A DNA stretch of 64,000 nucleotides, from positions 3,100,001 through 3,164,000 of the forward strand of contig JANATG010000003.1 in NCBI GenBank assembly GCA_029449235.1, in the 5' to 3' direction. Position 1 is the stretch's first letter. Each line of letters starts with the position of its first letter. A program made the translations under genes and the position numbers. Under the pieces are notes generated by a model. That model searched no databases, was not told where the DNA came from, and saw nothing but the letters and a program-made list of their open reading frames with translations. Source of the stretch: Linnemannia schmuckeri. Lineage: Eukaryota > Mortierellomycota > Mortierellomycetes > Mortierellales > Mortierellaceae. Positions 42,713-53,566 of this stretch are shown piece after piece.

Positions 42713-44767
42713 TCACAGCCAAAGTCTCATTAACACCATCACCTTGGACCGACAGGCTCTCATACACAGCCCCAAGTCCAGACTCATTCCTAAACACCAA
42801 CCCCGACACATACAACCGTCTAAGATTGGTGCCCACAGCATACGCACAGTAAAGTCCTCCCCACCGCCATGATCCAAGAGCCTCCAGACACGGACGGATC
42901 GATCCTGCGAGCCTGTTACAAATTCAAAGGGTTTGAAGGGATTCCATGCGATACCGATGACAGTGTCGAAGAATCCGTTTGTCATGAGAACACTCCTCCA
43001 TGTTCCCACGTCGTGCACATCCGCTGAGATTCCTGATTGAAAACGACGGCGGTGCCACAAACGAACTGTCTTGTCGCTGGTGTACCCAGAAACGACCCAG
43101 TCGCCGCAAGGTGAGAAGGAGATATACTTCATGGCTCCAGTGGCGTCATCGTCTAGTCCGAGTTTGACAACAGGCCCATCTGACCGGAAGTCCCAGAGGT
43201 GGATCGAGGTTCGGTTGACGGCGCCGATAGCGAGTTGCTGGTCGTTCGGTGAGTAGGCTAGTGTTGATACTTCCATGTCCTCCAAAGAAATCGACTTTAG
43301 CAGGCTTCTTGTTTGTGTATCGTATAGGCAGACTGCGCAACTCAGGTCAGAGGTAGCGAGTTGGTTGCCAGTTGACGAGAATGCCAAGTGGGAAACAGGA
43401 CGTGAGTTGGTACTCAACTTGGCGAGAACATACCCTTGATTGACGTTGTGCAGGCCCCACAGACGAACGGTATTGTCATAACCGGAAGAAGCGATCCAAC
43501 GATCACAGGGCGAGTAGGCGAGAGCGAATACGTGCTCGGTGTGCCTCTCAAGGAGAGGTCCTGGAGTACCGGTTTGAGGACCATACAGACGGATAGTAGA
43601 TTCAGTTTTAGTAGTCGCAACCTGGGTTCGATCAGGCGAGAACGCCATCAACTCACCTTTCCATCTGACAACTCAAGAACACGAGCGACTTCAGTTCCCC
43701 ACAGCGAATCCCATCGTGGCACAGTTCCATCGTCACTATCAGAAAAAACAGTTTCGCCATCAGGAGAATAGGCGACCGCAACAATCCTGCCAGAATGTCC
43801 TTGCTGCTTGACTTTCGCCCAAGCCGATCTCATGTCCCAAAAGCGCATCGTGCCGGCACGACTCCCCGAAGTAATGATACTACCATCTGGCGAAAACAAA
43901 ACTATGTCGACATCAAGGCTATGGCCGGACAGGGTGGAAATAAGTACGCTGTTTGTCGCATCCCAGAGCCTTACTGTAGTGTCTGTGCTGTATATGGCGA
44001 TCCATTGAGAATTAGAGGAAAAGGCGACGCCTGATATATCACCCGTGTGGGCTTGAAAGCCCACGGTTGGTATTCCAGAGATGATATCCCGGAGCTGGAC
44101 AGCTCCTCCTTGATGCCCAGTAGCAATACGCAGTCCATCTGGCGAAACAGCGAGACATTTGATCTCGCCATGGCTAGACACCCAGATGGCTCCTGGCTCT
44201 CCTGTCACCACATCCCAGAACCGAATCGTCCCATCATCACTGCTCGATGCCAACTGTTGTCCATCCGCAGTGAACTCGACACTACGAACAGCCACGTTAT
44301 GAATCTCCATCACAAACGGCAACCCTCCAGTCTCCGAACTCCACATCCTCATCGTCTTGTCGCTGCTGGCAGAAGCAATGTACTTGCCACAAGGAGACAT
44401 CGCTACCAAGTTTGCGGCCTCCAAGTGTCCCTCCAAGACCAGTAAAGTCCTGCCGCTGTCACAATCCTATACTCGAACTGTGCCATCATTCCCTCCAGAT
44501 ACGAGGCGCTGACTGTCAGGTGAAAATACCAAAGAATTGTCTTTGCCCTTATGTCCTCTCAGTACCTTGAATCTCGCCCAGGTCCATGCGTGATACAATG
44601 TGATCCTACTACCATCGTTACCAACAGCAAACACCATTACATTAGGTGAGTAACAACAAGCCCCGACAACGTCACCTTCCACCAGGAGAGGCAGCTCTCC
44701 GAATTAAACACCTCCCATATGCACATTTCTGAAGTCTGCATTGCGCAACCAACTCCTTGCGAGATTA
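42713..44767 (-). pseudogene. NLR pseudogene, segment C (end of pentapeptide + WD40)
   Basis: Starts with SWLRNADFRNVHMGGV next to the transposon end at 44767 and continues through many WD40 repeats to a tail like that of the intact NLR (VWAPILDG...). Breaks: TAA at 44704-44706 where the intact gene has Gln, TAG at 44467-44469 where it has the Trp of a WD motif, and a frameshift near 43650. Otherwise it aligns blade by blade with the 8.3-13.7 kb gene but lacks the EPAAATDA repeat. Confidence 0.85.
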
Positions 44768-45052
44768 TCCCTTTTGCCAATTGAATTTACTTTACAGCAC
44801 GAGCAAAAAACGCAGGAGCGCCATAATTGCAGCAGGGTATGTCTTGAAAAGGCGAACTAGCCCATTAGAATGCTTATCATTAAATTTTATTTTTGTTCCT
44901 ACCTAAGCGGTAACTTTGATGTATTTTTGATATCACCCAATATCATAAAAGTGATCATTGTCTTTTGTCGTTCTCTACAGCCTTTTCTCTTCCCATCCAC
45001 CATTCACTTTATTCCAACAAAGCAGCATGCCACCTGTTAAAAAACGAAAGTA

Positions 45053-46264
45053 CAGTTCCGTTCCAAAAAGAATTTTACAACTTTTTTTTAAGGCTATTTT
45101 TTAAATTATGCATTTTGTTTTATTCACCACCTGGTGTGGCCTCCTTGTGCGGCGATTACGGCCTGAATCCTCCCTGGGAGACTTGAGTACAAGCGTGTGA
45201 GAAAATCCGCTCTGATATCCTTCCATTCCTCGTTTAAAGCGATCACCATTTCCCCAATACTTCTGGGCCGAACACGTCGATTCTGAACAGCATCTTTCAA
45301 TTGTGCCCACACATTTTCGATGGGATTGAGATTCGGGGAACAAGCGGGCCACGGTATCTTCACAATACCATGCTCCTCTCGCCAATTCCTTGAGACAAGG
45401 GCAGTGTGAATAGGTGCTCCATCCTCCATCAGAACAGGCCCCTGCTCATCCTCCCAATCCTCCAATAGAATGGCAGTGGCAACTTGGCCCATGAAGCCAA
45501 GCAGTTCGCCATCGTAGATGAGACGGACGAAGTCCACAGCCTTCTTGCTGTTGGGAGGTATCGTGATTAGGTTGGACAGAGGAACCCGCAAAAGCACCCC
45601 AAATCATCACAGAAGTTCGTCCGCTCTTAAAAGATGGAGCGAGACAATCGTTCCGGTATTTTTCATCCTTGGTCCTCCACACTCTGATCTTACGAAAGGT
45701 CTTTCTGATCTCGAAAGGCGACTCATCAGTCCACACCACCGTCTTCCAATCATCAGCGGTCCAATGTCTATACTGTCTAGCAAACACCAATCGGGCTTGT
45801 TTATGTATGTCGGATAAGTAAGGCTTCACTACGGCAATACGAGAAAAGATCCCCTCATTGTGAAGCGTTCTCCTAACAGTGCTCCTCGAGACATCAATGG
45901 CGAGTTGATTGGTAATGTCGGTGAGAGTGGCACAGCGATTTCTTTTGGCAGTGGAGACAAGGTTACGGACAGCTCTAGCGTCCAACTTCTTCGGGCGACC
46001 TGGACTTTTTCTTGGCTCGTAGTTCCCTCTCTCGCGGTAGCGCTTGATGACATTGCCAACAGTTGCTCGGCTTTGACCCACGGACCTGGCTATCTCTGCT
46101 GGAGTGCGACCGGACTTCCACATGCCAACAATCTCGCCCTGTTCCCCAACGGGTAGAGTCATTGATGGAGATGGGTGGAAAGAGTGAGAGTGTACTGTAA
46201 GAGTAACGAGTGAAAAAATTATTTTTTGTTTTTTTTTTGTAAAATTCTTTTTGGAACGTGACTG
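45053..46264. mobile_element. Tc1 transposon nested in the DD34E transposon
   Basis: 1212 bp with about 26-bp inverted ends (CAGTTCCGTTCCAAAAAG and its complement, two mismatches), flanked by TA at 45051-45052 and 46265-46266. It sits eight codons into the outer transposase gene. Confidence 0.9.
45124..46162 (-). pseudogene. Tc1-type transposase with one frameshift
   Basis: Starts MTLPVGEQGEIVGMWKSGRT at 46162: paired helix-turn-helix DNA-binding domain, GRPKKLD hook, then the catalytic domain with WTDESPF (first Asp), LMEDGAPIHT (second Asp) and NLNPIENVW (Glu), spaced DD34E, ending GHTRW. The frame shifts once near 45590, between MIWGAFAG and LSNLITIPP. All catalytic residues are intact, so this is a recently broken or mis-sequenced Tc1 copy. 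Confidence 0.88.
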
Positions 46265-47671
46265 TACAACAAAATCGACAATACTACTAGGGAAAGGATT
46301 GTTGATCTGGTTACTAACAAGGGCAAGCCCATGACATCGGTGGCTAGATACTTCAACATCCCCGCGTCTACTGCTAGAAACATTGTCAGCACCTTCCTTC
46401 ACACCAATCGCATCGCCAAGCTACCGAAGGGTGGCAACCGTAGCAGCAGGATCACTCAACCGCATCTTGACCTGCTTACCGACAACATGGACGAGTTTGC
46501 TAGTCGCTCTGTTAGGTGGCTCATCAACGACCTGAATGAACATTTTTAGATTCATCCTCCCCTTTCCCCGCGTACTGTGGACAGAGCTGTCAACAAGCTC
46601 ACCACGTATACACTCAAGCTAATGAGACCTGAGTCAGAACGATACAATGAACCTGAGCGCATTGAGGTTCGACGACAATGAGCTGTGAATATTCTTCATG
46701 GTCCTGGCAATATGAATCAATTTGTCTACATTGACGAGGCTGGCTTCAATTTGCATATTACCCGTAGGTATGGCCGCGCTCCTCAAGGCAGGCGTGCCTT
46801 CCAAAGGGTTCCCTACAACCGAGGCCCTAATATGTCTTTGATCGTTGCTGTTGACAAGACGGGCATTCTAGAGTCCCACTTCAAGCGCGGTGCCTACAAC
46901 CAAGAAATCTTTATCGAATTTTTGGAGGACCAGCTTTTCCCCCGTCTTGGGCCCAGACACCGCATACTTCTTGTGGACAACGCCAAGTTTCACAAGACTC
47001 AGAGGGTCAAGGACGCCATTGCCAACAGTGGCCACACTCTTCTCCTTCTTCCTCCATACAGTCCACACCTCAATGCTGCTAAGTCCGTCTTCAGTAGTGT
47101 TAAGACCCATATCCGTCAGGAGATTGTTCAAGCCAAGACCCTTGCAGGTCATGTTGAAAGTGGTCTAGCTCGAATTGATGCTTCAATGGCAAGAGGATGG
47201 ATACGCGAGGTCGGGCGGAATTTCCAGCTTTCACTTGCAGGAGCCCCACTTGGCCATCTCTATAATGTTCGCCAAACCCTTCCTGAAAGTTATCAAGATC
47301 CATATGTTGAAGGTTGGGATAATGAACCAGAGCATGAAGAAGACAGGAATGAGAGGGAGAATATAAACCTAAATCAAGAGGAGGACGAGGACGAGGACGA
47401 GAATGTGGACAAGGAGGAGGAGGAGGAGAAGGAGGAGGAGGAGGAGGAGGATGGGAGTGAGGTTCGTCTGTATGCTCGTCATAAGTACTCATCCCTTCGC
47501 ACCCGATCGAGGACAAGTCCTAAATTGTGGGTATGAGGAGGGCAATTTTTAAATCAAAGAACAAGCACACACGGTTTAGCGTGGAGTAGAGCTCAAATGA
47601 ATAGCCACCAAAAGAAAAATCCTTAGCGCTTTTTTTATGAAGGGTGTAACAAATTCAAATGGCAAAAGGGA

Positions 47672-47996
47672 TAAAACTAGCAAGATCGGCTCCTTGGAGC
47701 TGTGCAGGATCAAAATTTCCGTTAGAAAGATCCGTTCCTGGTAACCGAATACCTCGGAGGTCTTCGCTGTGGAAACTCACACCGGCTCTGATTGAGATGG
47801 TGATAGCGTTGGCAGCGGCGGTGGCAAAGAGGTATCATATTTGCACTGCTCGATGACCGCACGGAGTTGCTCCGCGAAATGAGAATGCTGATGCACTCTG
47901 TCGCTCAGAAACTGAACAGCAGAAGGCTCGCAGAGGAGGTTTCGTGCGGACAAGAGGCTGTTGATGTCGAGTGACTGGAAATCTCTCGAAACATTC
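47672..47996 (-). pseudogene. NLR pseudogene, segment B (pentapeptide region)
   Basis: Minus strand: ENVSRDFQSLDINSLLSARN, then AVQFLSDRVHQHSHFAEQL, a one-base frameshift, and ATAAANAITISIRAG with RGIRLPGTDLSNGNF and QGADLAS. It matches residues just before and inside the pentapeptide repeats of the intact NLR. It is bounded by the DD34E transposon on one side and a MITE on the other. Confidence 0.85.
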
Positions 47997-48233
47997 TCCC
48001 TTTTACAGAATGCTTCAATTTTCCTATGAAAATTGAAGCATTTCCATTGAATTAAAAATATAAGGAGTGTTATTCAGTTCACTTTTTTGCTTGGATTTAC
48101 GGATCACAAAGAGAGACAAACTCTGCGAGGATATAAGGTAAAGGACCCAAACTGAATAACACTCCTTATATTTTTGATTCAATGGAAATGCTTCAATTTT
48201 CCTATGAAAATTGAAGCATTCTGCAAAAGGGAG
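47996..48233. mobile_element. MITE with ~85-bp inverted arms
   Basis: Arms CTCCCTTTTACAGAATGC... and ...GCATTCTGCAAAAGGGAG are near-perfect inverted copies, each containing caattttcctatgaaaattg; the loop is about 65 bp. The TCCCTTTTrC terminus resembles the DD34E elements, which could mobilise it. No target duplication is clear. Confidence 0.8.
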
Positions 48234-48237
48234 TGTA

Positions 48238-49071
48238 CAGTCGTACCTCTCCTATAGTATATGCTTTTGCTGCAGAGCTGAATATACTATAGGAGAGGAT
48301 ATACTATAAGCTAAGCCACATTTTGTACTTTGCCCCTTAAAAGTGTCATGTGCTCTTCTTTTGAATTGAGAAATAGTGCAGACATCATTCTTCAGCAGTC
48401 AATCCAAAATGGAATCGCCTGATGAGCTATTTGCAAGGAGCCTAGAATCCTCTCCAGTTTCTTCACTTGCGCCTTTGGAGAACGAAGAAGATGCTGTACC
48501 TCCTCACCATCTTGTCATTAATAAAAAACCCGCTTGAATGATGCTGAGTTGTTGGATTTGCCTTTGAATGCAGAGGAAGATGGAGAGGATGGAGAGGATG
48601 GAGAGGATGGAGAGGATGGAGAGGATGGAGGAGGCAGAGGAGCAGGGTCCACCATTGCCAACCAAGTTGGAGATTCTTGCAGCAATGGACATCACTATGC
48701 AATACATCGATGGCGATATATGTGCCATTGAATATCCTGCTGAGGGAGACACTTATGCAACTACTCTCAAAGCGTTGAAGGGATGGCGCGAAGCCTTGCA
48801 CAGAAGTATACTATCAAACATGACCCAACCCACCCTTACTACCTTTTTCAAGCCCACATAAGGTCTGTATCCACAGCTAAAATAAAAAATATGACCACTC
48901 CACTCAATACTAATTGAATTGCTTATAGTATACAGCGACAAGGTCGATATACTATAGGAGAAAGTAATAGTATATACTATAAGAAAGCCTGAATCTAGAT
49001 TTTTGAAAAAAAAATGTACTATAGGAGAGGGATATACTATACGGGAATATACTATAGGGGAGGTACGACTG
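48238..49071. mobile_element. Internally deleted pogo/Tigger-like element
   Basis: 834 bp, ends CAGTCGTACCTCTCC and GGGGAGGTACGACTG, flanked by TA. Short internal palindromes of tatactatag occur near both ends. It encodes only the tail of a pogo-type transposase (see 48568-48861); the DNA-binding and DDE parts are missing. Confidence 0.8.
48568..48861 (+). pseudogene. C-terminal remnant of a pogo-like transposase
   Basis: After a 9-nt repeat (gatggagag, about six copies) the frame reads LEILAAMDITMQYIDGDI, LKALKGWREALHR and ends TQPTLTTFFKPT. The hydrophobic helix plus the TQ-x-TLTxFF ending is typical of pogo/Tigger C-termini. A preceding open piece at 48409-48537 (MESPDELFARSLESS) may be the same gene in another frame. 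Confidence 0.65.
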
Positions 49072-49073
49072 TA

Positions 49074-49158
49074 GCGGGTTTTCCACAACCGGATGATTGG
49101 CTGCCGTTCATTCGTTATTGTTTACATCCCACGTACTTTTACTAACTGAATACCCTCC
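49074..49158. mobile_element. Half copy of the 60.7-kb palindromic MITE
   Basis: 85 bp nearly identical to 60788-60871 (gcgggtttccacaac... to ...ctgaatacccc). It starts directly at the TA of the pogo element and ends at the NLR segment A boundary. The other arm is missing. Confidence 0.75.
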
Positions 49159-49808
49159 AGAATTGATCAATGGACGAAGTGGAATGTGTCATCGGTGTAC
49201 CACAACGGAGAGGCCTCTCGCAAAAGGCGGTCTTAGGGTCGGGACCAAAGAACTCAGCCTACCAAGTCTCCTTGTCGCGGATATGTATGTACTGGATGAC
49301 TAGGTTAACATTCTGCTTTATGAAGATGGCTTCAGTAAGCCGCTTCAGGTAGTCGATGCCTTGGTCAACAAGTTCATCTTCCACCAAATCAATTAGCACC
49401 TCTCGTTCCACACTGCTCAAGACGCTGCCCTCCAAATGTTTCAGGCTGAGCTCGAACCATTCTCGATGAACTTATCGTACAGGCCGACACGGGTAATTTG
49501 AATGTCCGTCAGATCCTGTCGAACGCCGACAACCTTGGGGAGGGTCCTGAGAGCGACAGCCAACAGAGAGGGTTCCTGATCAGGTCTATCAGGCCAGGAA
49601 TCGTCACCAGTTTGTCCATATATTCGTCTAAGGACCGGACTAGTTGATCTTCGAATAAGGTATGGATGCTTCGATCCTGGGCAAATTTGTCAACATACCC
49701 CTTGACCTGCTCGACGGAGATGGTGGCATCGGCGGCCTGTTGAAAGAGATCCTGGGTGACATTATCTAGGACATGTGCATCCTGTTGTTCAGTCGAATGG
49801 TCAGACAT
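49158..49808 (-). pseudogene. NLR pseudogene, segment A (end of NACHT region)
   Basis: Minus strand: VEQVKGYVDKFAQ, DEYMDKLVTIPGLIDLIRNPL, a frameshift near 49510, ITRVGLYDKFI, NLVIQYIHIRDKETW, stop, AEFFGPDPK, and TFHFVH-stop-SILE. These match the post-NACHT helical region of the intact NLR in order. The P-loop part expected upstream of 49808 is absent, so the gene is also 5'-truncated or its start has been replaced. About 25 residues are missing between segments A and B. Confidence 0.85.
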
Positions 49809-50478
49809 GGTGGAAGATTCCTAAGTGTATAAAATAACCTTGTTGATACAGTGTTAATAACACAAGTGATGTTGTAGGTGGAGAGGGAATAGTGCTATTG
49901 GCGTTGTGGGCTTACCTTATTTGTTTGGTGTAAAGGACTCACAGGCTCAGGGTGGAAGGCGGGTGAGGCAAGTTGGGCCGATGAATGTCAACACTATAAG
50001 GAAAATAATGTAAGCAAAAAAAAAAAAGTCAGCAAATCCAGGTATGGGTGCATTTACAGTTTGGATTTCTGAGCACAGATTGGAAGGAAGTGTGCAAGTA
50101 TTGTGTCGACCAGGGGTTGTGGTAGACACAAGGTGTAGGGAGAAAAAGGACCAAGGAAAAGGAGCAGGAGTACTATGCATGTGTCTACGAATGCGATTTC
50201 TGATGGATGTGGCGGAGGAAGGTGAAAGACGACTAACTTCCTCAGGCGGGTGTGGCTTACTTTGTTCTCAGGGGTTGCTTCTGGATGGGGAAATGCAATT
50301 AACAAAGATGATGATAAGCGAGGAATGGAAACGTGATGGATGTCGGATGAGAAGACGATGTTGATGTGGACGAAATGAGATGAGTGGAAGAAAGGTAAGT
50401 TAGTAACAAGGAAAGGAAAGCAATGAAAGAAAAGAAAAAAGGAAAAACCAAATATGACGAGTGAGGCATAAGTTCAAA
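49809..50478. other. Region between NLR relic and Helitron end
   Basis: No P-loop or other NLR sequence could be found. Short open frames only; purine-rich plus strand at 50390-50450. Ends at the presumed Helitron 3' terminus. Confidence 0.4.
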
Positions 50479-52486
50479 TTAGCAAGTGCCCGTGGCTACG
50501 CTGCGGGAGCTGAACCGTTTTCTCGATTCCCTGGTTTTGGTGTTTAAGTAAGGGCTAAAGGTGCTGCCGAGGTAGGGCTTTCCCAAGATCATTTTGCATG
50601 TGTTTTAACTACAAAAGGGGGAAAAAAATATTTGAAAAAAAAAATGAGCCAGCAAAAAACGGGCGTTCAGTGTGTACTCTTCCAAAATTAAAATACATTT
50701 GTGATCAATTCTATGGTGTAGGGTATTATTACAGGACTATCTTGTAAACAGTGTATCTAACGTATGCGTCTTCAAGGCCGGGGATGCTGCCATCGATGAT
50801 AGCAACCTTGAGATTTTTTTCATCTGTGAATTGAGAGAGAGCGACATAAAGCTGGCCATGTGTGAAAACAGTAGGGAGATAGAGTCCGACATTTTTGAGG
50901 GTTTGCCCCTGGGACTTGTTGATCGTCACAACAAAGGTGGGCCTGACCGGGGACCGCCATCTCTTGAATATGATTGGGGAGGACTTGTCGTCTGTTGTCA
51001 AAATCGGCACTCGTGAGATGAAGACTAAGTTGGTGGCAAAAGGTTCCGTCAGGATTGTTGCCATGATGCAGCGTGGATTGAGGCGGCGGACGTTCCAGTG
51101 AGCTCCACTGCAAAGTGCTTTTTTTTTATTGGTCCACATCCCTGAGGAGAATGATAGGCATGCTAATTTTCAGCACCAGCTTGTAGGAAGGCAACCCAGT
51201 GAGTCTAATGAGCTGAGATACTTCGTGGGATAGTCGGCGACGCCGTTGGTAGCTGAACCCGGAACGGAGTTTTGGCCAAGGTATTCTGTTGTCTCGCCAG
51301 GAAATAGCGCGGTCGCGAGGTTGTTCATATGTTTGGCATCCTTATTCAGTGTTGCCAAAATAGCAGTGCGCTTGATGTCAAAGTACAAAGTTGCTGTTGG
51401 AGATAATGGGGTATATGGCGCGGATAAGTTGGATCTCGTGCTCGTCATTGAGATTGGGTCCATGTGGCGTAATAAAGATAAGGCCGGGGATCATGATATA
51501 ATCATCAGAGTCGTCAATGGAAAATGTGTGCTCCTTGGCTTCACCCACACAGAGTAAAAAAATCGACGAAAGAAAAAAAGCTGCTCTCGTCCGCCCTGAC
51601 TCGCATATTGCGAGTTAGCTTGACCGTCTTGACCTTAGGCCAAATGGCGCCAGACATCTTTAGACATGCACCCTCGATCTGAGACTGGGATCCACGGACA
51701 ACCACCGGTAACACCTGTCGAAAGTCGCCATCGAACACGATAATTTTTCCGCCGAAAGAAATCAAGGGTTGATCCATAATATGTCGAACTATCCGTCCAC
51801 CGACTCAAAGACATGTCGATGCATCATGGGTGCCTCGTCCCAGATGATAGGTCGGCCGCATGAATAATGGATCCGACTTGTTGCTCGCGGGTAATGTTGC
51901 AGGTCGAGTCTTTAAAAACTGGAATGGGGATCTTGAAGACGGAGCGTGCAGTACATCCACCATAAAGGATCGGAGCTGCTATACCGGACGACGCTAGGAC
52001 AATAACATTATTTTCATAACATCACTAATCTGTTCAGTCAGTGTGTTGTAGAGAAAGGATTTACCGATGCCACCTGGCCCGTCAACCCGAGTGCCTTGAG
52101 ATTAGAGTCAATGGCCCTCAGCACATCCTTCATCGCCTCGATGTTGACTTTGTCATCTGGTTGAAGGTTGTCGTTCTCCGCATTTTCCTTTCGACAAAAA
52201 AACAGATGTCATCGTACATGTAGATGGCCTGATTGTCCTAGAGTTTGCAGGGCTTCGAGGGAGCACAGTTCACCAAGATGACGCAAAAGAGAAGGCGAAG
52301 CGACTTTGAAAACTTGAAATAAGAGGCTTCCTTAAGGCAGAGATCCCACTCGCTGTCGTCTCCCAGAAAGCGGGGGATAGACGACATCTCGAAATGTATC
52401 GCAGAGAGTGTTGTTGACGGTACGAAGAAGTTCAAAGTTGTTTTCTTTACCCTTACCGCGTCTTTTAAATAAAATAACAAGAACAA
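50479..52486 (-). mobile_element. Degraded Helitron with Pif1-like helicase
   Basis: Minus-strand pieces in order: NNTLCDTFRD, DDSEWDLCLKEASYF and RLLFCVILVNCAPS (52.3-52.5 kb); Walker A DGPGGIGKSFLYNTL (about 52.05 kb); Walker B-like IIWDEAPMMHRHVFE (about 51.8 kb); KIIVFDGDFRQVLPVV; and the C-terminal NKSQGQTLKNVGLYLPT...GQLYVALSQFTD (50.8 kb). Several frameshifts and stops. The HUH Rep domain is missing (5' truncation). Candidate 3' end: CTAA at 50482-50479 preceded by a CCCG...CGGG hairpin and followed by T, the Helitron rule. Confidence 0.8.
50729..51139 (-). pseudogene. C-terminal Pif1-like helicase piece of the Helitron
   Basis: Longest open part of the helicase, containing TFVVTINKSQGQTL and LYVALSQF (superfamily 1 motifs V/VI). 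Non-functional without the frameshifted upstream parts. Confidence 0.75.
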
Positions 52487-53566
52487 GGGTAGCCTTGTTC
52501 CCGGTCCGTTTCCTCTCCTTCACTTCTTGTACCTACCAGTATACTTCCTGAGCTCCCGCTATTGCCACCCTCTCGTTGACACAATCATCCTCTCTTACTT
52601 TCTCTGACACTCGCGTACATCGCATTAATGCCGTATTATCTCTAGGACCCTTTGATTATCTCCAATCAGACTGCGTCGTTGGCTTACTAGAGACAGCAAT
52701 AGTGCTATTTTCACGCCTCACCTCAATATCAAGATCCGGTTATATCCTCCAAGAAGTGATCATCTAGTCCCTCGTTCGGTCGCCATCCTCCTCTTACACG
52801 ACAAGCGCTCTGCCGGGCTTCCATCGTATTCCGTTTCCACCGAGCAACCAGTAGTTATCTTCCCTTCCAGCATGGGAAGCAGGCCGCCTAGTACCCCCAG
52901 GTATGCCCTTCTCCTTACGCGTCCTTTGAAGAGCAGAGACGAGTCATGAACAGTCCACAAAGCGAGATGACTTTAGTCGGCACAGGAATCAAGCGCTAGT
53001 TCCAGATAGAACTTTTGTTGATAGTGTTTTGCTTTCTTGTACTCTGTAGATAGAAGGTAGCTACTCGTACCTTCCCGGGCCCAACCTTACGAAGTCTCCC
53101 CTTTTTGTTGGCGTTTGAGCCCTCTCTGCATTACATTCGTAAGATTGGTCATCCGGTTATTCTCTTCTGTTTGTTTGTACCTAGCTGATTAGCAGCGCCT
53201 TACCTACTTTCTTTTCTTTCTCTGTCGGGTTGCAATTATAGTGTCCTTAGCACCAACCCTCCTCCTCTAAAGACGAGAACTTTCCTCGCTTAGAACACAG
53301 CTCATCAGTGTTCTACTCGTCGATAAGGCATCTGTTTTATTTCCCTGTCCCCTCTTTCTTTCATCTGGTGCAAACACAACCAGTTGTTTTGACTGCTTCA
53401 CAATCATACTTATCTGTAACATCTTTTATCTTGTAGGATCCATTACACGACAGCGTGAGACACGGGCACCTCACCTTGTGTATCGTGTCTCCAGGAAAAG
53501 AGGCTTAAAATATTGGATGGCAATTGTGACTTTGATAGTAAAATTAGTGCAGCCCGTACGATATTA
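52487..53566. other. Intergenic region 52487-53566
   Basis: Pyrimidine-rich plus strand, no open frame with a recognisable domain. A short imperfect palindrome (gacacgggcacctcaccttgtgtatcgtgtc type) lies at 53458-53490. Otherwise nothing seen. Confidence 0.4.

Larger units (their letters stand above)
45027..47536 (+). pseudogene. DD34E transposase of the outer element (decayed)
   Basis: ATG 45027 starts MPPVKKRK, which stops at 45050 where the Tc1 element enters. The frame resumes at 46267 and runs to 47536. It aligns along its whole length with the intact 438-aa transposase at 53.7-55.0 kb. Defects: the Tc1 insertion, TAG at 46547-46549, TGA at 46679-46681, and NAAK replacing NPVE, so the catalytic Glu is lost. 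First and second Asp (FVYIDEAGF, LLVDNAKF) remain. The C-terminus is Glu-rich as in the intact copy. Confidence 0.88.
44768..47671. mobile_element. IS630-type (DD34E) transposon inserted in the NLR pseudogene, itself interrupted
   Basis: Ends TCCCTTTTGCCAATTGAATT and AATTCAAATGGCAAAAGGGA are inverted and flanked by TA at 44766-44767 and 47672-47673. Total 2904 bp; without the nested Tc1 it is about 1690 bp, similar to the intact 1730-bp relative at 53.6-55.3 kb. Removing it with one TA restores the NLR codons across the site. Confidence 0.9.
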
